This document shows positions 8,888 through 17,264 of a DNA stretch of 64,000 nucleotides, in pieces (position 1 is the stretch's first letter; each line of letters starts with the position of its first letter). A program made the translations under genes and the position numbers. Origin of the DNA: Candidatus Andeanibacterium colombiense (GTDB taxonomy: Bacteria > Pseudomonadota > Alphaproteobacteria > Sphingomonadales > Sphingomonadaceae); contig CP119316.1 in the NCBI GenBank assembly GCA_029202985.1, positions 2,963,001-3,027,000 on the forward strand. The letters run 5' to 3'. The notes under the pieces are model-generated. The model saw nothing but the letters and a program-made list of their open reading frames with translations. It was not told where the DNA came from and ran no database searches.

Positions 8888-10762
8888 ATGAAGAAGTCGG
8901 GGAAATGGTTGATCGCAGGCGCGGCCACGGCCGCGCTCGCCTATCATGTGGTGATCGGTTTCGGCTCGCCGACGCTCGAAGCGGCGGCGCCCGGCACGGT
9001 CGCGGCCGGTCCCGTAAAGGCCTATGCGGATCGCGAAGCGTTCTTCGGCGACCTCCACCTCCACACCACCAACTCGTTCGACGCCTATGTGTTGATGGGC
9101 ACCAAGACCACCCCGGACGATGCCTATAAATTCGCCCGAGGAGACACGATCCAGTACCTCGGCCAGCCAATCCGGCGCAGCGAGCCGCTCGATTTCCTCG
9201 CGGTAACCGATCACTCCGAAAACCTCGGCGTGTTCAACCAGCTCGACGATCCGAAGAGCGAATTCTCGCTCTCCGAGGTCGGCAAACTCGCGCGGCAGGG
9301 CGGCTACGAGAACTTCATCAAGCTGGTCGTGATGCTGCAGAGCGGCACCAAGCTGGGCGGCTCTGCCGAGCAGGTCAGCGCATCGACCTGGCAGCGCAAT
9401 ATCCAGGCGGCCAATGCCAATTACCAGCCAGGCAAGTTCACCACTTTTATCGCCTATGAATGGACTTCGATGCCCAGCGGGCAGAATCTGCACCGCAACG
9501 TGATCTTCCGCGGCAACACCGCTCCCAACCCGTTCACCTCGCAGGATTCGCGTGACCCGCAGGATCTGTGGACCTGGCTCTCGAAGATCCGCGGGCAGGG
9601 TTACGAAGCGCTGGCGATCCCGCATAATGCGAATGCCTCGAACGGGCTGATGTACGACTGGAACACGCTGTCCGGCCGCCCGATCGACGAAGCCTATGCA
9701 CAGCTGCGCCTCGCCAACGAACCGCTCGCCGAAGTCGCGCAGAACAAGGGCTCGTCGGAAACTCACCCGGCGCTGTCGGGCAATGACGAATTCGCCAATT
9801 ACGAGATCTTCGACAAGCTGCTGATCGGCAATGCGCCCAGCAAGCCGGGCGGGTCCTACTGGCGCGATGCGCTCGGGCGCGGGCTGGTGATCGGCGGGAA
9901 GATCGGGGTCAATCCGTACAAGGATGGCGCGGTTGGCGGTAGTGACCTGCACAGCGGCCTCTCGGTCTCCTCGGCGCAGGAATACGGCGGTGCGGCGAAT
10001 GCGAACCTTGGCGGCGGCAAGCTCGACAAGGCGCGCGCGGCGCAGGAGATCGGGCAGGGCGCGCAGCCGGCGGCACTCGGCTTGAATACGGTCGTGCTGA
10101 GCCCGGGCAATCTTACCGGCGTCTGGGCCAATTCGAACACGCGCGAAGACATCTACGCCGCGTTCCGCCGCAAGGAAACCTTCGCAACCTCCGGTAGCAA
10201 GCTCAAGGTGCGGTTCTTCGGCGGGTGGGACTTCGCGCCCACCCTGCTCAAGCAGGCGGACTGGGTCCGCAGCGCCTATGGCTCGGGCGTGCCTATGGGC
10301 TCCGACCTGCCTGCCGCGAAGGGCGGCAAGGCGCCGAGCTTCGTGGTCGAAGCGGTCAAGGATCCAAACGGCGGCAATCTCGACCGGCTGCAGGTGATCA
10401 AGGTCTGGCTCGAGAACGGCAAGCAGCAGGAGCGCGTGTTCGACGTCGCCTGGTCGGGCAAGCGCGCGGTCGATCCCAAGACCGGCAAGCTGCCGGCGGT
10501 TGGCAATACGGTGAACCTCAAGACCGGGCGTTACACCAATTCGATCGGTGCCGCGCAACTCAGCACGGTCTGGACCGACCCGAGTTTCAAGGCCGATCAG
10601 GCCGCGGTCTATTACGTCCGCGTGCTAGAAATCCCGACTCCGCGCTGGTCGACCCTGCGCTCGATCGAGTTCGGCCTGCCGCTGTCGAAGGACGTTCCGC
10701 CCACGCTCCAGCAGCGCGGCTGGACCTCGCCCATCTGGTACACCCCGGCGCGCATTGGCTGA
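8888..10762 (+). CDS. DUF3604 protein, PHP-like predicted metallohydrolase, exported
   Basis: A 624-residue protein. The ATG at 8888 is chosen because an AAGGAGG ribosome site precedes it and a signal/anchor segment follows (WLIAGAATAALAYHVVIGFG). GDLHLHTTNSFDA near residues 55-67 and AVTDHSENLG near 103-112 are the HxH and TDH metal-binding elements expected of a PHP-type phosphoesterase fold. IPHNANASNG (about 246-255) and GGSDLHSGLS (about 350) supply further candidate ligands. The family is widespread but functionally unassigned. It lies between HupE/UreJ and the arylsulfatase in one run, so a role in ester hydrolysis or substrate binding in the periplasm is possible. No reaction can be assigned. 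Confidence 0.82.
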   Translation: MKKSGKWLIAGAATAALAYHVVIGFGSPTLEAAAPGTVAAGPVKAYADREAFFGDLHLHTTNSFDAYVLMGTKTTPDDAYKFARGDTIQYLGQPIRRSEPLDFLAVTDHSENLGVFNQLDDPKSEFSLSEVGKLARQGGYENFIKLVVMLQSGTKLGGSAEQVSASTWQRNIQAANANYQPGKFTTFIAYEWTSMPSGQNLHRNVIFRGNTAPNPFTSQDSRDPQDLWTWLSKIRGQGYEALAIPHNANASNGLMYDWNTLSGRPIDEAYAQLRLANEPLAEVAQNKGSSETHPALSGNDEFANYEIFDKLLIGNAPSKPGGSYWRDALGRGLVIGGKIGVNPYKDGAVGGSDLHSGLSVSSAQEYGGAANANLGGGKLDKARAAQEIGQGAQPAALGLNTVVLSPGNLTGVWANSNTREDIYAAFRRKETFATSGSKLKVRFFGGWDFAPTLLKQADWVRSAYGSGVPMGSDLPAAKGGKAPSFVVEAVKDPNGGNLDRLQVIKVWLENGKQQERVFDVAWSGKRAVDPKTGKLPAVGNTVNLKTGRYTNSIGAAQLSTVWTDPSFKADQAAVYYVRVLEIPTPRWSTLRSIEFGLPLSKDVPPTLQQRGWTSPIWYTPARIG

Positions 10763-10817
10763 CCCTGCACGCCGCCAGACACTCAAACCAACACCACACT
10801 CGATCAGGGATCAGACC

Positions 10818-12671
10818 ATGAAGAAGACATTGCTCCATTCCGTCGCCGCAATCGCCTCGATGGCGTCGCTTGCGGCCCCGGCCGGTGCGCAGGACAAGCA
10901 GCCCTATCAGGGCACGATCGGCAAAAGCTACGCGGACTCCAAGGAATGGTGGCCCGATCCGGTCAAGGCCCCGCCGGGCGCGCCCAATATCGTGTGGATC
11001 CTGCTCGACGACGTCGGCTTCGGCGCTTCGAGCAGCTTTGGCGGCGGAATCAACACCCCGACCTTCGACGCGCTGGCGGACCAGGGCCTGCGCTACACCA
11101 ACTTCCACACCACCGCGGTCTGCGCGCCGACCCGCGCGGCGCTGCTGACCGGGCGCAACAGCTCGTCGGTCCATGTCGCGGGCTTTTCGCACACCGTTCT
11201 TTCGGCCGGCTTCCCGGGCTGGGACGGTCGGATCCCGTCAGAGGACGGCACCATCGCCGAAATCCTGCGCGACGGCGGCTACAACACTTTTGCGGTCGGC
11301 AAATACGGCGTGACCCCGGATGAGGACGCGAGTGACGCCGGTCCGTTCGACCGCTGGCCGACCGGCAAGGGCTTCGACCACTTCTTCGGGTTTCTCGGTT
11401 CGCAGACTGACCAGTACAAGCCCGATCTGGTCGAGGATCAGGCGCATGTGACGCCTGACGGGCGCCATCTGAACGAACAGATCACCGACAAGGCGATCAG
11501 CTATATCGACCGCCAGAAGAAGGCCGCGCCGAACAAGCCGTTCTTCCTCTATTACGCGCCCGGCGCGACCCATGCGCCCCACCAGGTCGCGGCCGAGTGG
11601 AGCGACAAGTACAAGGCCAAGTTCGACGCCGGCTGGGACGTCTATCGCCAGACGGTGTTCGCGCAGCAGAAGAAGCTCGGCCTGATCCCGGCCAATGCGG
11701 TGCTGCCCGATCGCGATCCGGCGGTGAAGCCGTGGAAGTCGCTCTCACCCGACGAGAAGAAGCTCTATGCGCGCTTCATGGAGGTCTATGCCGGCTTCCT
11801 CGAATACACCGACCATGAAGTCGGCCGGCTGGTCGATCATCTCAAGCAGACCGGCCAGTACGACAACACGCTGTTCGTGGTGATGATCGGCGACAACGGC
11901 GCGAGCAAGGAAGGCACCGCCAATGGCGACATCGACCGCAGTCTGATCGCCAAGCCGCTCACCGAGCAGGAGAACATCGCCTATAATCTGGGCAAGATCG
12001 ACGAACTCGGCACTGCCAAGTCGGTCGAGGGCAATTATCCCTATGGCTGGTCGCAATCGCTGAACACGCCGTTCCGCGAATGGAAGGCCGATGCCGATGC
12101 CGAGGGTGGCAGCCACAACCCACTGATCCTCGCCTGGCCCAAGGGGATCAAGGAACACGGTGAGATCCGTACCCAGTACGGCCATGTGATCGACATATTG
12201 CCGACCACGCTCGAACTCACCGGCCTCAAGGCGCCCGAGAAGATCCGCAATATCGAGCAGAAGCCAATCGAAGGCATCTCGCTTGCCTATTCGATCGACG
12301 ATCCCGCCGCGGAATCGCGCCGCAAGACCCAGTATTATTACATCTTCGGCTCGCGAGCGATCTATCACGACGGATGGAAGGCGGGGCTCGCCTATCCCAA
12401 CCGCTTCGTGACCGGCGCCCCCGGGCAGGACCAGCCGTTCGACGAGAAGAACTGGCGGCTCTACAATCTGAACGAGGACTTCAATGAGCGCATCGATCTC
12501 GCCAAGAAATATCCCGAGAAGCTCGCCGAGATGAAGGCGCTGTTCGACCAGCAGGCGAAAGAGCACAATCTTTACCCGCTGATCACCTGGGACGACATCG
12601 GCAAGATCCATCGCTCGCCGGGCAGCGGCACGCTCGAGGAAGAGCTCCGCAAGATCAACCCGAACCACTGA
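10818..12671 (+). CDS. Exported Cys-type arylsulfatase
   Basis: A 617-residue sulfatase beginning at the ATG at 10818, which has an AGGGA ribosome site and a signal peptide ending near PAGAQ (residue 25). Metal ligands D64/D65 are in ILLDDVGFG. C102 in CAPTRAALLTGR is the residue converted to formylglycine in the C-x-P-x-R sulfatase signature. VVMIGDNGASKEG near 355-367 supplies the second Asp/Asn pair. It hydrolyses aryl or other sulfate esters to sulfate and the alcohol. Because modification precedes export, the radical-SAM maturase at 14116 in the same run is the obvious activating enzyme. Length and motifs match class I arylsulfatases. Confidence 0.93.
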   Translation: MKKTLLHSVAAIASMASLAAPAGAQDKQPYQGTIGKSYADSKEWWPDPVKAPPGAPNIVWILLDDVGFGASSSFGGGINTPTFDALADQGLRYTNFHTTAVCAPTRAALLTGRNSSSVHVAGFSHTVLSAGFPGWDGRIPSEDGTIAEILRDGGYNTFAVGKYGVTPDEDASDAGPFDRWPTGKGFDHFFGFLGSQTDQYKPDLVEDQAHVTPDGRHLNEQITDKAISYIDRQKKAAPNKPFFLYYAPGATHAPHQVAAEWSDKYKAKFDAGWDVYRQTVFAQQKKLGLIPANAVLPDRDPAVKPWKSLSPDEKKLYARFMEVYAGFLEYTDHEVGRLVDHLKQTGQYDNTLFVVMIGDNGASKEGTANGDIDRSLIAKPLTEQENIAYNLGKIDELGTAKSVEGNYPYGWSQSLNTPFREWKADADAEGGSHNPLILAWPKGIKEHGEIRTQYGHVIDILPTTLELTGLKAPEKIRNIEQKPIEGISLAYSIDDPAAESRRKTQYYYIFGSRAIYHDGWKAGLAYPNRFVTGAPGQDQPFDEKNWRLYNLNEDFNERIDLAKKYPEKLAEMKALFDQQAKEHNLYPLITWDDIGKIHRSPGSGTLEEELRKINPNH

Positions 12672-12677
12672 CGGCCG

Positions 12678-12719
12678 GGCAGGCGGCATGGCGGCTTGCG
12701 GGCCGCCATGCCGCCTGCC
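12678..12719 (+). terminator. 18-bp perfect hairpin after the arylsulfatase
   Basis: An 18-base arm (12678-12695) is the exact reverse complement of 12702-12719, with a 6-base loop. It starts six bases after the sulfatase stop and 32 bases before the next gene. No T-run follows, so it is either a Rho-assisted or partial terminator, or an mRNA-stabilising stem between two genes of a probable operon. Confidence 0.5.
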
Positions 12720-12751
12720 GCCGCGTCCATTCCCTTCGTGAGGACCATCCC

Positions 12752-14104
12752 GTGATCGAATTTACCCCCTCCCGCCGCCATTTCCTTGCCGCCGCCGGCA
12801 TCGCCGGGGCGAGCGCGCTGCTGCCCGCATCGATCGCTCGCGCGGCGGACGACTTGCCGACCCTGGCCGAAGACGCGTTCATCTGGGGCGTGCCTCTGGT
12901 GCTGAGCGGGCGTTACATCGATCTCGCCGCCAAGGCGGGGCTGGATTTCAACCGGTTTTATCTCAGCCCCGATCTCGCGACGCCCTCCACCCATGCGGCG
13001 GGGCCGAATATCGACACGCTATATGGATTCGCCTGGCTCGACCTCGCCGCCGGGCCGCAGGTGATTGCGGTGCCGGAGATCGAAAACCGTTATTATTCGA
13101 TCCAGCTGCTCGACACTTACGGCGACAGCTTCTCCTACATCGGTTCGCGCGCGACCGGCACGAAGGCGGGGGCCTATGCCGTCACCGCGCCGGACTGGAA
13201 GGGCTCGCCGCCCGTCGGCGTGACCGGGATCGCCGCGCCGACCGTGAAGGTGCTCGTGCTGGTCCGCACTCTGGTCAGCGGGCAGGCCGATCTCCCCGCC
13301 GCGCGCGCGGTCCACACCGCCTATACCACCGGCGCGCTGTCGGCCTGGCCCCACGGACGGCTGAACGGCATCGCCAGGACGGATTCGATCAATGTTCTCC
13401 CGGTGATCGACCTGTCGGGCGCGGGCGCCGGCTATTTCGACGAACTCGATGCGCTGGTGAAGCAATATCCGCCACTGCCCGCGGACGCCGCGAATTTCGC
13501 GCGTTTCGCATCGCTCGGGATCGGGACTGGCACGCCGCGCAGTGCTGAGCTGACCGCGGCGCTCACGGCAGCGGTCCCGGCCGGCCTCGCGCGCATCCAG
13601 CGTCAGGCATTTGCCGGTTCGACCGTCATCAATGGCTGGCGCACCAATCTTTCGGTGGTGCCGTTCATTCGCGATCCGCTCGCCCGGGCAGCGAACAACA
13701 TCTACGGGCCGGGCGGGCACATTGCGAAGGAAGCGCTTTATTTCCTCGCGCGAGAGGGGCCGGACGGTCAGCCGCTCGACGGCAGCAAGCGGTACCGCTT
13801 GCGCTTCGCCAAGGGCCAGACCCCCGCGGTCGATGCGTTCTGGTCGTTGATCCTCTACGACAAGAACTTTTTCTTGTTCGACAATCCGGACAGTCGCTAC
13901 TCGTTCAACGACCGCAGCGAAGGGCTGGTCTACGGGCACGACGGCTCGCTTGAAATCCTGATCGGGGCGGATCGGCCCGAAGGCCGGGTCAACTGGATTC
14001 CGGCGCCGCGCGACAGCTTCCAGCTGATCACCCGCTTCTACGAACCGCGACCGTCGGTGTTCGACGGCAGCTACAAGCTGCCCCCGCTCGAAATCGTGAG
14101 TTGA
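12752..14104 (+). CDS. DUF1254 domain-containing protein with Tat-like signal
   Basis: A 450-residue protein starting at GTG 12752, seven bases after a GAGGA ribosome site. The N-terminus (SRRHFLAAAGIAGASALL) is a twin-arginine-type export signal. The remainder shows the DUF1254 half (EDAFIWGVPLVLSGRY, and GPNIDTLYGFAWLDL) and the following DUF1214 half (ALYFLAREGPDGQPLDGSKRY through FWSLILYDKNFFLFDN). The pair of domains is common in bacteria and has no established reaction. In this cluster it is probably a periplasmic partner of the sulfatase or DUF3604 protein. Its stop overlaps the region of the maturase ribosome site, so co-expression is likely. Confidence 0.85.
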   Translation: MIEFTPSRRHFLAAAGIAGASALLPASIARAADDLPTLAEDAFIWGVPLVLSGRYIDLAAKAGLDFNRFYLSPDLATPSTHAAGPNIDTLYGFAWLDLAAGPQVIAVPEIENRYYSIQLLDTYGDSFSYIGSRATGTKAGAYAVTAPDWKGSPPVGVTGIAAPTVKVLVLVRTLVSGQADLPAARAVHTAYTTGALSAWPHGRLNGIARTDSINVLPVIDLSGAGAGYFDELDALVKQYPPLPADAANFARFASLGIGTGTPRSAELTAALTAAVPAGLARIQRQAFAGSTVINGWRTNLSVVPFIRDPLARAANNIYGPGGHIAKEALYFLAREGPDGQPLDGSKRYRLRFAKGQTPAVDAFWSLILYDKNFFLFDNPDSRYSFNDRSEGLVYGHDGSLEILIGADRPEGRVNWIPAPRDSFQLITRFYEPRPSVFDGSYKLPPLEIVS

Positions 14105-14115
14105 GGACCGACGCC

Positions 14116-15393
14116 ATGACTCTCCCTTCGATCGACCGGACGACCGGGATCGTGCCCAGCACCTCCGGCTTCCATGCAATGGCCAAGCCGAGCGGCCCGG
14201 CGTGCAATCTCGACTGCAGCTATTGCTTCTATCTTGAGAAGGAGGCGCTGTTTCCGGGCAAGAAGATGCGCCGCATGTCGGACGAGGTGCTGGAAGCCTA
14301 CGTCCGCAACACCATCGCCTCGACCCCGCGCGGCGCGCCGGTGATGTTTACCTGGCAGGGTGGCGAACCGACCCTGCTGGGGCTCGACTTCTACCGCCGC
14401 GCGGTCGCGCTGCAGAAGATCTACGCGGAAGGGCGCCGGATCGACAACGGCTTCCAGACCAACGGCACGTTGATCGACGACGAGTGGGCCGCTTTCCTCG
14501 CGGAGAACGAGTTTCTCGTCGGCCTGAGTCTCGACGGCCCGCGCGAGATCCATGACCGTTTCCGCCGCTATCGCTCGGGCGCGCCGACTTTCGATCTGGT
14601 GATGGCGGCGCTCGAACGGCTGCAGCGGCATGAGGTCGAATACAATGTGCTCGCCTGCGTCGATGGCAATTCGGCCGGGCATCCGCTGGAAATCTATCGC
14701 TTCCTCAAAGCGCAGGGCGTGAAGCACATCCAGTTCACCCCGGTGATCGAGCGGCTGGCGGGGACGCGGGACAAGGCGATAGGGCTCGACCTGTCGGGGC
14801 CGGACGGGGCGGAAGGCGAGAACCCTGACGCGGCGATGGCACCGTTCAGCGTGAAGCCGGCGGAGTGGGGCAGCTACCTCTCGACGGTGTTCGAGGAATG
14901 GTCACGGCGCGATGTCGGCGAAGTCTTCGTGATGAATTTCGAATGGACCCTCGCCGCGATGGTCGGCGCGCCCGGTGTGGTCTGCGTCCACCAGCCGACC
15001 TGCGGCCGGGCGGTGATCGCCGAGCATGACGGCACGGTCTATTCCTGCGACCACTTCGTCTATCCGGAATATCGGCTGGGCAATATCGTGGAGGACAGTC
15101 TCGCCGCGATGGTCGATTCCACCCAGCAGCAGGCTTTCGGCCGGGCAAAGCACGAGACGCTGCCGACGCAATGCCGCAAATGCCCGTATCTGGAGCTATG
15201 CTGGGGCGGGTGCCCGAAGCACCGTTTTGCTCGCTCCCGCGAAGGCGAGCCCGGGCTCAATTATCTGTGCGAAGGCTATATCGAGTATTTCGCCGCCGCG
15301 ATCCCGAAGCTGGCCCAAATCGCGCGGCTGCTCCAGGCAGGCCGCGATCCGGCCGAGAGCATGAGTTCCACTTCACGAGGCAACACGTTCTGA
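14116..15393 (+). CDS. Anaerobic-type sulfatase-maturating radical SAM enzyme (anSME)
   Basis: A 425-residue radical SAM/SPASM protein. C30, C34 and C37 in CNLDCSYCF bind the SAM-cleaving iron-sulfur cluster. A cysteine-rich C-terminus (CVHQPTCGR, VYSCDHF, CRKCPYLELCWGGCPKH) holds the two auxiliary clusters of anSMEs. The ATG at 14116 is chosen because TGAGGA lies eight bases upstream; an upstream TTG would overlap the previous stop. It oxidises the active-site Cys of sulfatases to formylglycine in the cytoplasm, without oxygen. The target is plausibly C102 of the arylsulfatase at 10818. Having its own anSME rather than an FGE-type oxidase in a presumably aerobic bacterium is notable. Confidence 0.9.
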   Translation: MTLPSIDRTTGIVPSTSGFHAMAKPSGPACNLDCSYCFYLEKEALFPGKKMRRMSDEVLEAYVRNTIASTPRGAPVMFTWQGGEPTLLGLDFYRRAVALQKIYAEGRRIDNGFQTNGTLIDDEWAAFLAENEFLVGLSLDGPREIHDRFRRYRSGAPTFDLVMAALERLQRHEVEYNVLACVDGNSAGHPLEIYRFLKAQGVKHIQFTPVIERLAGTRDKAIGLDLSGPDGAEGENPDAAMAPFSVKPAEWGSYLSTVFEEWSRRDVGEVFVMNFEWTLAAMVGAPGVVCVHQPTCGRAVIAEHDGTVYSCDHFVYPEYRLGNIVEDSLAAMVDSTQQQAFGRAKHETLPTQCRKCPYLELCWGGCPKHRFARSREGEPGLNYLCEGYIEYFAAAIPKLAQIARLLQAGRDPAESMSSTSRGNTF

Positions 15394-15512
15394 TTGTGGC
15401 CGATATTATCGCATCGCGAAGCTCAGGAAAACTCACGATTGAGACGGAGGTCAGCCCTTTGTGTCCCTCGCTTTAAACCGGTGCCGGCTGGCAAGCGGAC
15501 AAAAATTCCTGC

Positions 15513-15818
15513 TTATGGTCGCCAGGCGACGTCGAGCGGGTCGAGAACAAGGGCGGTACGTTCCGCCAGAGTCCCGATCCTTTCAAGATATGCCTGGAAG
15601 TGGACGGTCGCGCGGTGGGCTTCGAGAGCGGCGCTGTCGACGTAAAGTTCGTCGAGCACGAAGCGGCCGGGATCGGCCGGATCCGCCCAAAAATCATACC
15701 GCAGATTGCCCGGCTCCGCGCGGCTGGGCGCGATCATGCCGTCTATTAACGCGTGCAATTCGTCGGCCTTGCCCGGCAGGGCGGTGAGAATGGCGAAGTT
15801 TTTTAGAAGCTGGGGCAT
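15513..15818 (-). CDS. Antibiotic biosynthesis monooxygenase (ABM) domain protein
   Basis: A 101-residue single-domain protein of the dimeric alpha+beta barrel (ABM/quinol monooxygenase, YgiN-like) family. Typical features are ILTALPGKADELHALI at the start, the central EPGNLRYDFW, and ELYVDSAALEAHRATVHFQAYLE toward the end. Members are cofactor-free monooxygenases of quinols or act as heme- or stress-related enzymes; the substrate is not predictable. Its ATG follows the stop of a 40-codon gene by three bases, so the two are translationally coupled. The pair converges on the anSME gene. Confidence 0.85.
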   Translation of the reverse strand: MPQLLKNFAILTALPGKADELHALIDGMIAPSRAEPGNLRYDFWADPADPGRFVLDELYVDSAALEAHRATVHFQAYLERIGTLAERTALVLDPLDVAWRP

Positions 15819-15821
15819 CGG

Positions 15822-15944
15822 TCACTCCCTTTCGAAGGTGTCGGGCACGCTGAGTTCGAACCGGGCGCAGGTTGCGCAGATCAGGACCACGAGCGCGATT
15901 TCCTCAGAGCGAGAGCGTTCGAGCGATGGCTGTGGAACCGGCAC
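15822..15944 (-). CDS. Small 40-residue protein, GTG start, coupled to the ABM gene
   Basis: A short gene running from GTG 15944 to TGA at 15822. A perfect AGGAGG ribosome site (15952-15957) lies seven bases upstream, and the stop sits three bases before the ABM start. The product begins MPVPQPSLERSRSEE and continues with a hydrophobic patch IALVVLICATC containing a C-x-x-C pair, then ends in acidic/basic FERE. I recognise no family. It could be a leader peptide controlling the ABM gene, a small membrane-associated protein, or a metal- or thiol-binding peptide. The ribosome site and coupling are seen; the function is unknown. Confidence 0.6.
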   Translation of the reverse strand: MPVPQPSLERSRSEEIALVVLICATCARFELSVPDTFERE

Positions 15945-16224
15945 GATCACACCTCCTCTGCTGGCTGCACGGCGCGAGCCGCCCCCTCGGCAAGGGGATA
16001 GCGCGCGAGCAGGACCGCGAATAGTCAAACGGCGTGAAATACGGGCAAGGCCGGCTTACCCGATCGGGTAGCCGCACGCACCCGGACGGGTGATGCGGCA
16101 TCCGGGTGCGAAGAGTAACATCGAACCCGATCGAACTGCTTCGAGGTCGTCGCGGCGAAGAGCCGGCTTTGTGCCCGCACTTCCGTTCGCGCTGCGAAAG
16201 GAACCCCAGATCGTGCCCGAGGCG

Positions 16225-16632
16225 ATGGTAATTTCCGCGCGCATTCCGCAGCCGGCGCCGATCCCGCAGGGGAACCAGCCGGAAGGACGGCTTCGTTCGC
16301 CGAAATCCTTCGCGTTCGGCCCCTTCCTGCTGCAACCGGAACGCCAGCTGCTGCTCCGCGATGGCCGCGCCGTCCGCATCGGCGGGCGGGCCTTCGACAT
16401 CTTGACGATGCTCGCGTCCCGGCCGGGGCAGCTGATCGGCAAGCACGAGCTGATCGAGATCGTCTGGCCCTCGCTCTTCGTCGATGAAAGCAATCTCAAG
16501 GCCAATATGGCGATGCTGCGCCGCGCGCTCGGCGAAAGCCACGCCGAACCGCGCTACATCGCCACGGTGATCGGGCGCGGTTACCGCTTCGTCAGCCCGG
16601 TCCGGGCGTTCGGCGACGGCTACGGGATCTAG
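16225..16632 (+). CDS. Orphan OmpR/PhoB-type winged-helix DNA-binding protein
   Basis: About 135 residues from the ATG at 16225; an in-frame ATG at 16090 would add 45 low-complexity residues. FAFGPFLLQPERQLLLRDGRAVRIGGRAFDILTML through YRFVSPV is a complete Trans_reg_C (winged-helix) domain with the recognition-helix region NLKANMAMLRRALGE. There is no receiver domain, and nothing follows the DNA-binding domain. In related proteins this domain is fused to a large ATPase or sensor part, so this may be a stand-alone regulator or a truncated remnant. Its end overlaps the convergent response regulator by four bases. The target is unknown. Confidence 0.7.
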   Translation: MVISARIPQPAPIPQGNQPEGRLRSPKSFAFGPFLLQPERQLLLRDGRAVRIGGRAFDILTMLASRPGQLIGKHELIEIVWPSLFVDESNLKANMAMLRRALGESHAEPRYIATVIGRGYRFVSPVRAFGDGYGI

Positions 16633-17264
16633 CGATCGAAATAGCCGCGGCGCGTCGCCACGGTCACCGCATGGGTGCGGTCGTCTACCCCCAGCTTGGC
16701 GAAGATCGCCTTCAAATGCGCCTTGATCGTATCGGTCGACAGGCCGAGCTGCCAGCCGATCTGCTTGTTCGCGTGACCCTCGGCGACAAGGCGGAGGACC
16801 GCGACTTCGCGGTCGGTCAGCGGATCTTCAAGCGCGTGGACGGCAAGATCGTGTGCGACCTCCGCGCTCAGCGCGCGCCGCCCCACATGGACCGAGCGGA
16901 TCGCATCGAGCAGTTCGCGGCGGATGCAGTTCTTGAGCAGATAGCCGGCCGCGCCGGCACGCATCGCCCGCACTGCCTGGGCATCGCCGGGATAGGTCGT
17001 CAGCACCAGAATCCGCGCGTCGGGCGCGAAACCGCGGATCGCCTCGATCGCCTCCACCCCGCCCATGCCGCCCATCTGCACGTCCATCAGCACGATGTCG
17101 GGCGCCAGTTCCCGGAAGCGTGCGATCGCTTGCTCGCCGTCGGCCGCCTCACCGACCGAAGTCATGTCGTCCTGCCGTTCGAGCAGCGCGGCGATGCCGT
17201 CGCGCACCATCGGGTGATCGTCCACGATCAGCACCCGGATCGGCGGGGCGGCGGCTTCTGTCAT
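16629..17264 (-). CDS. NarL/FixJ-family response regulator
   Basis: A 211-residue two-domain regulator. The receiver has the acidic pocket in VDDHPMVRDG, the phosphoacceptor aspartate in DIVLMDVQMGGMGG (near 56) and the conserved lysine in GYLLKN (near 104). The C-terminal LuxR-type HTH runs LTDREVAVLRLVAEGHANK to KAHLKAIFAKLGVDDRTHA. It overlaps the start of the upstream kinase gene by four bases (ATGA), so the two form a translationally coupled two-component pair. Targets may be the adjacent sulfate-ester operon or the DJ-1/hydrolase block; no binding site could be identified. Confidence 0.93.
   Translation of the reverse strand: MTEAAAPPIRVLIVDDHPMVRDGIAALLERQDDMTSVGEAADGEQAIARFRELAPDIVLMDVQMGGMGGVEAIEAIRGFAPDARILVLTTYPGDAQAVRAMRAGAAGYLLKNCIRRELLDAIRSVHVGRRALSAEVAHDLAVHALEDPLTDREVAVLRLVAEGHANKQIGWQLGLSTDTIKAHLKAIFAKLGVDDRTHAVTVATRRGYFDR

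Noticed and set aside
15822..15944. PqqA-like or other RiPP precursor for the nearby radical SAM enzyme
   Set aside because: The peptide lacks the Glu/Tyr pair of PqqA, and the radical SAM gene is convergent and has clear sulfatase-maturase features.
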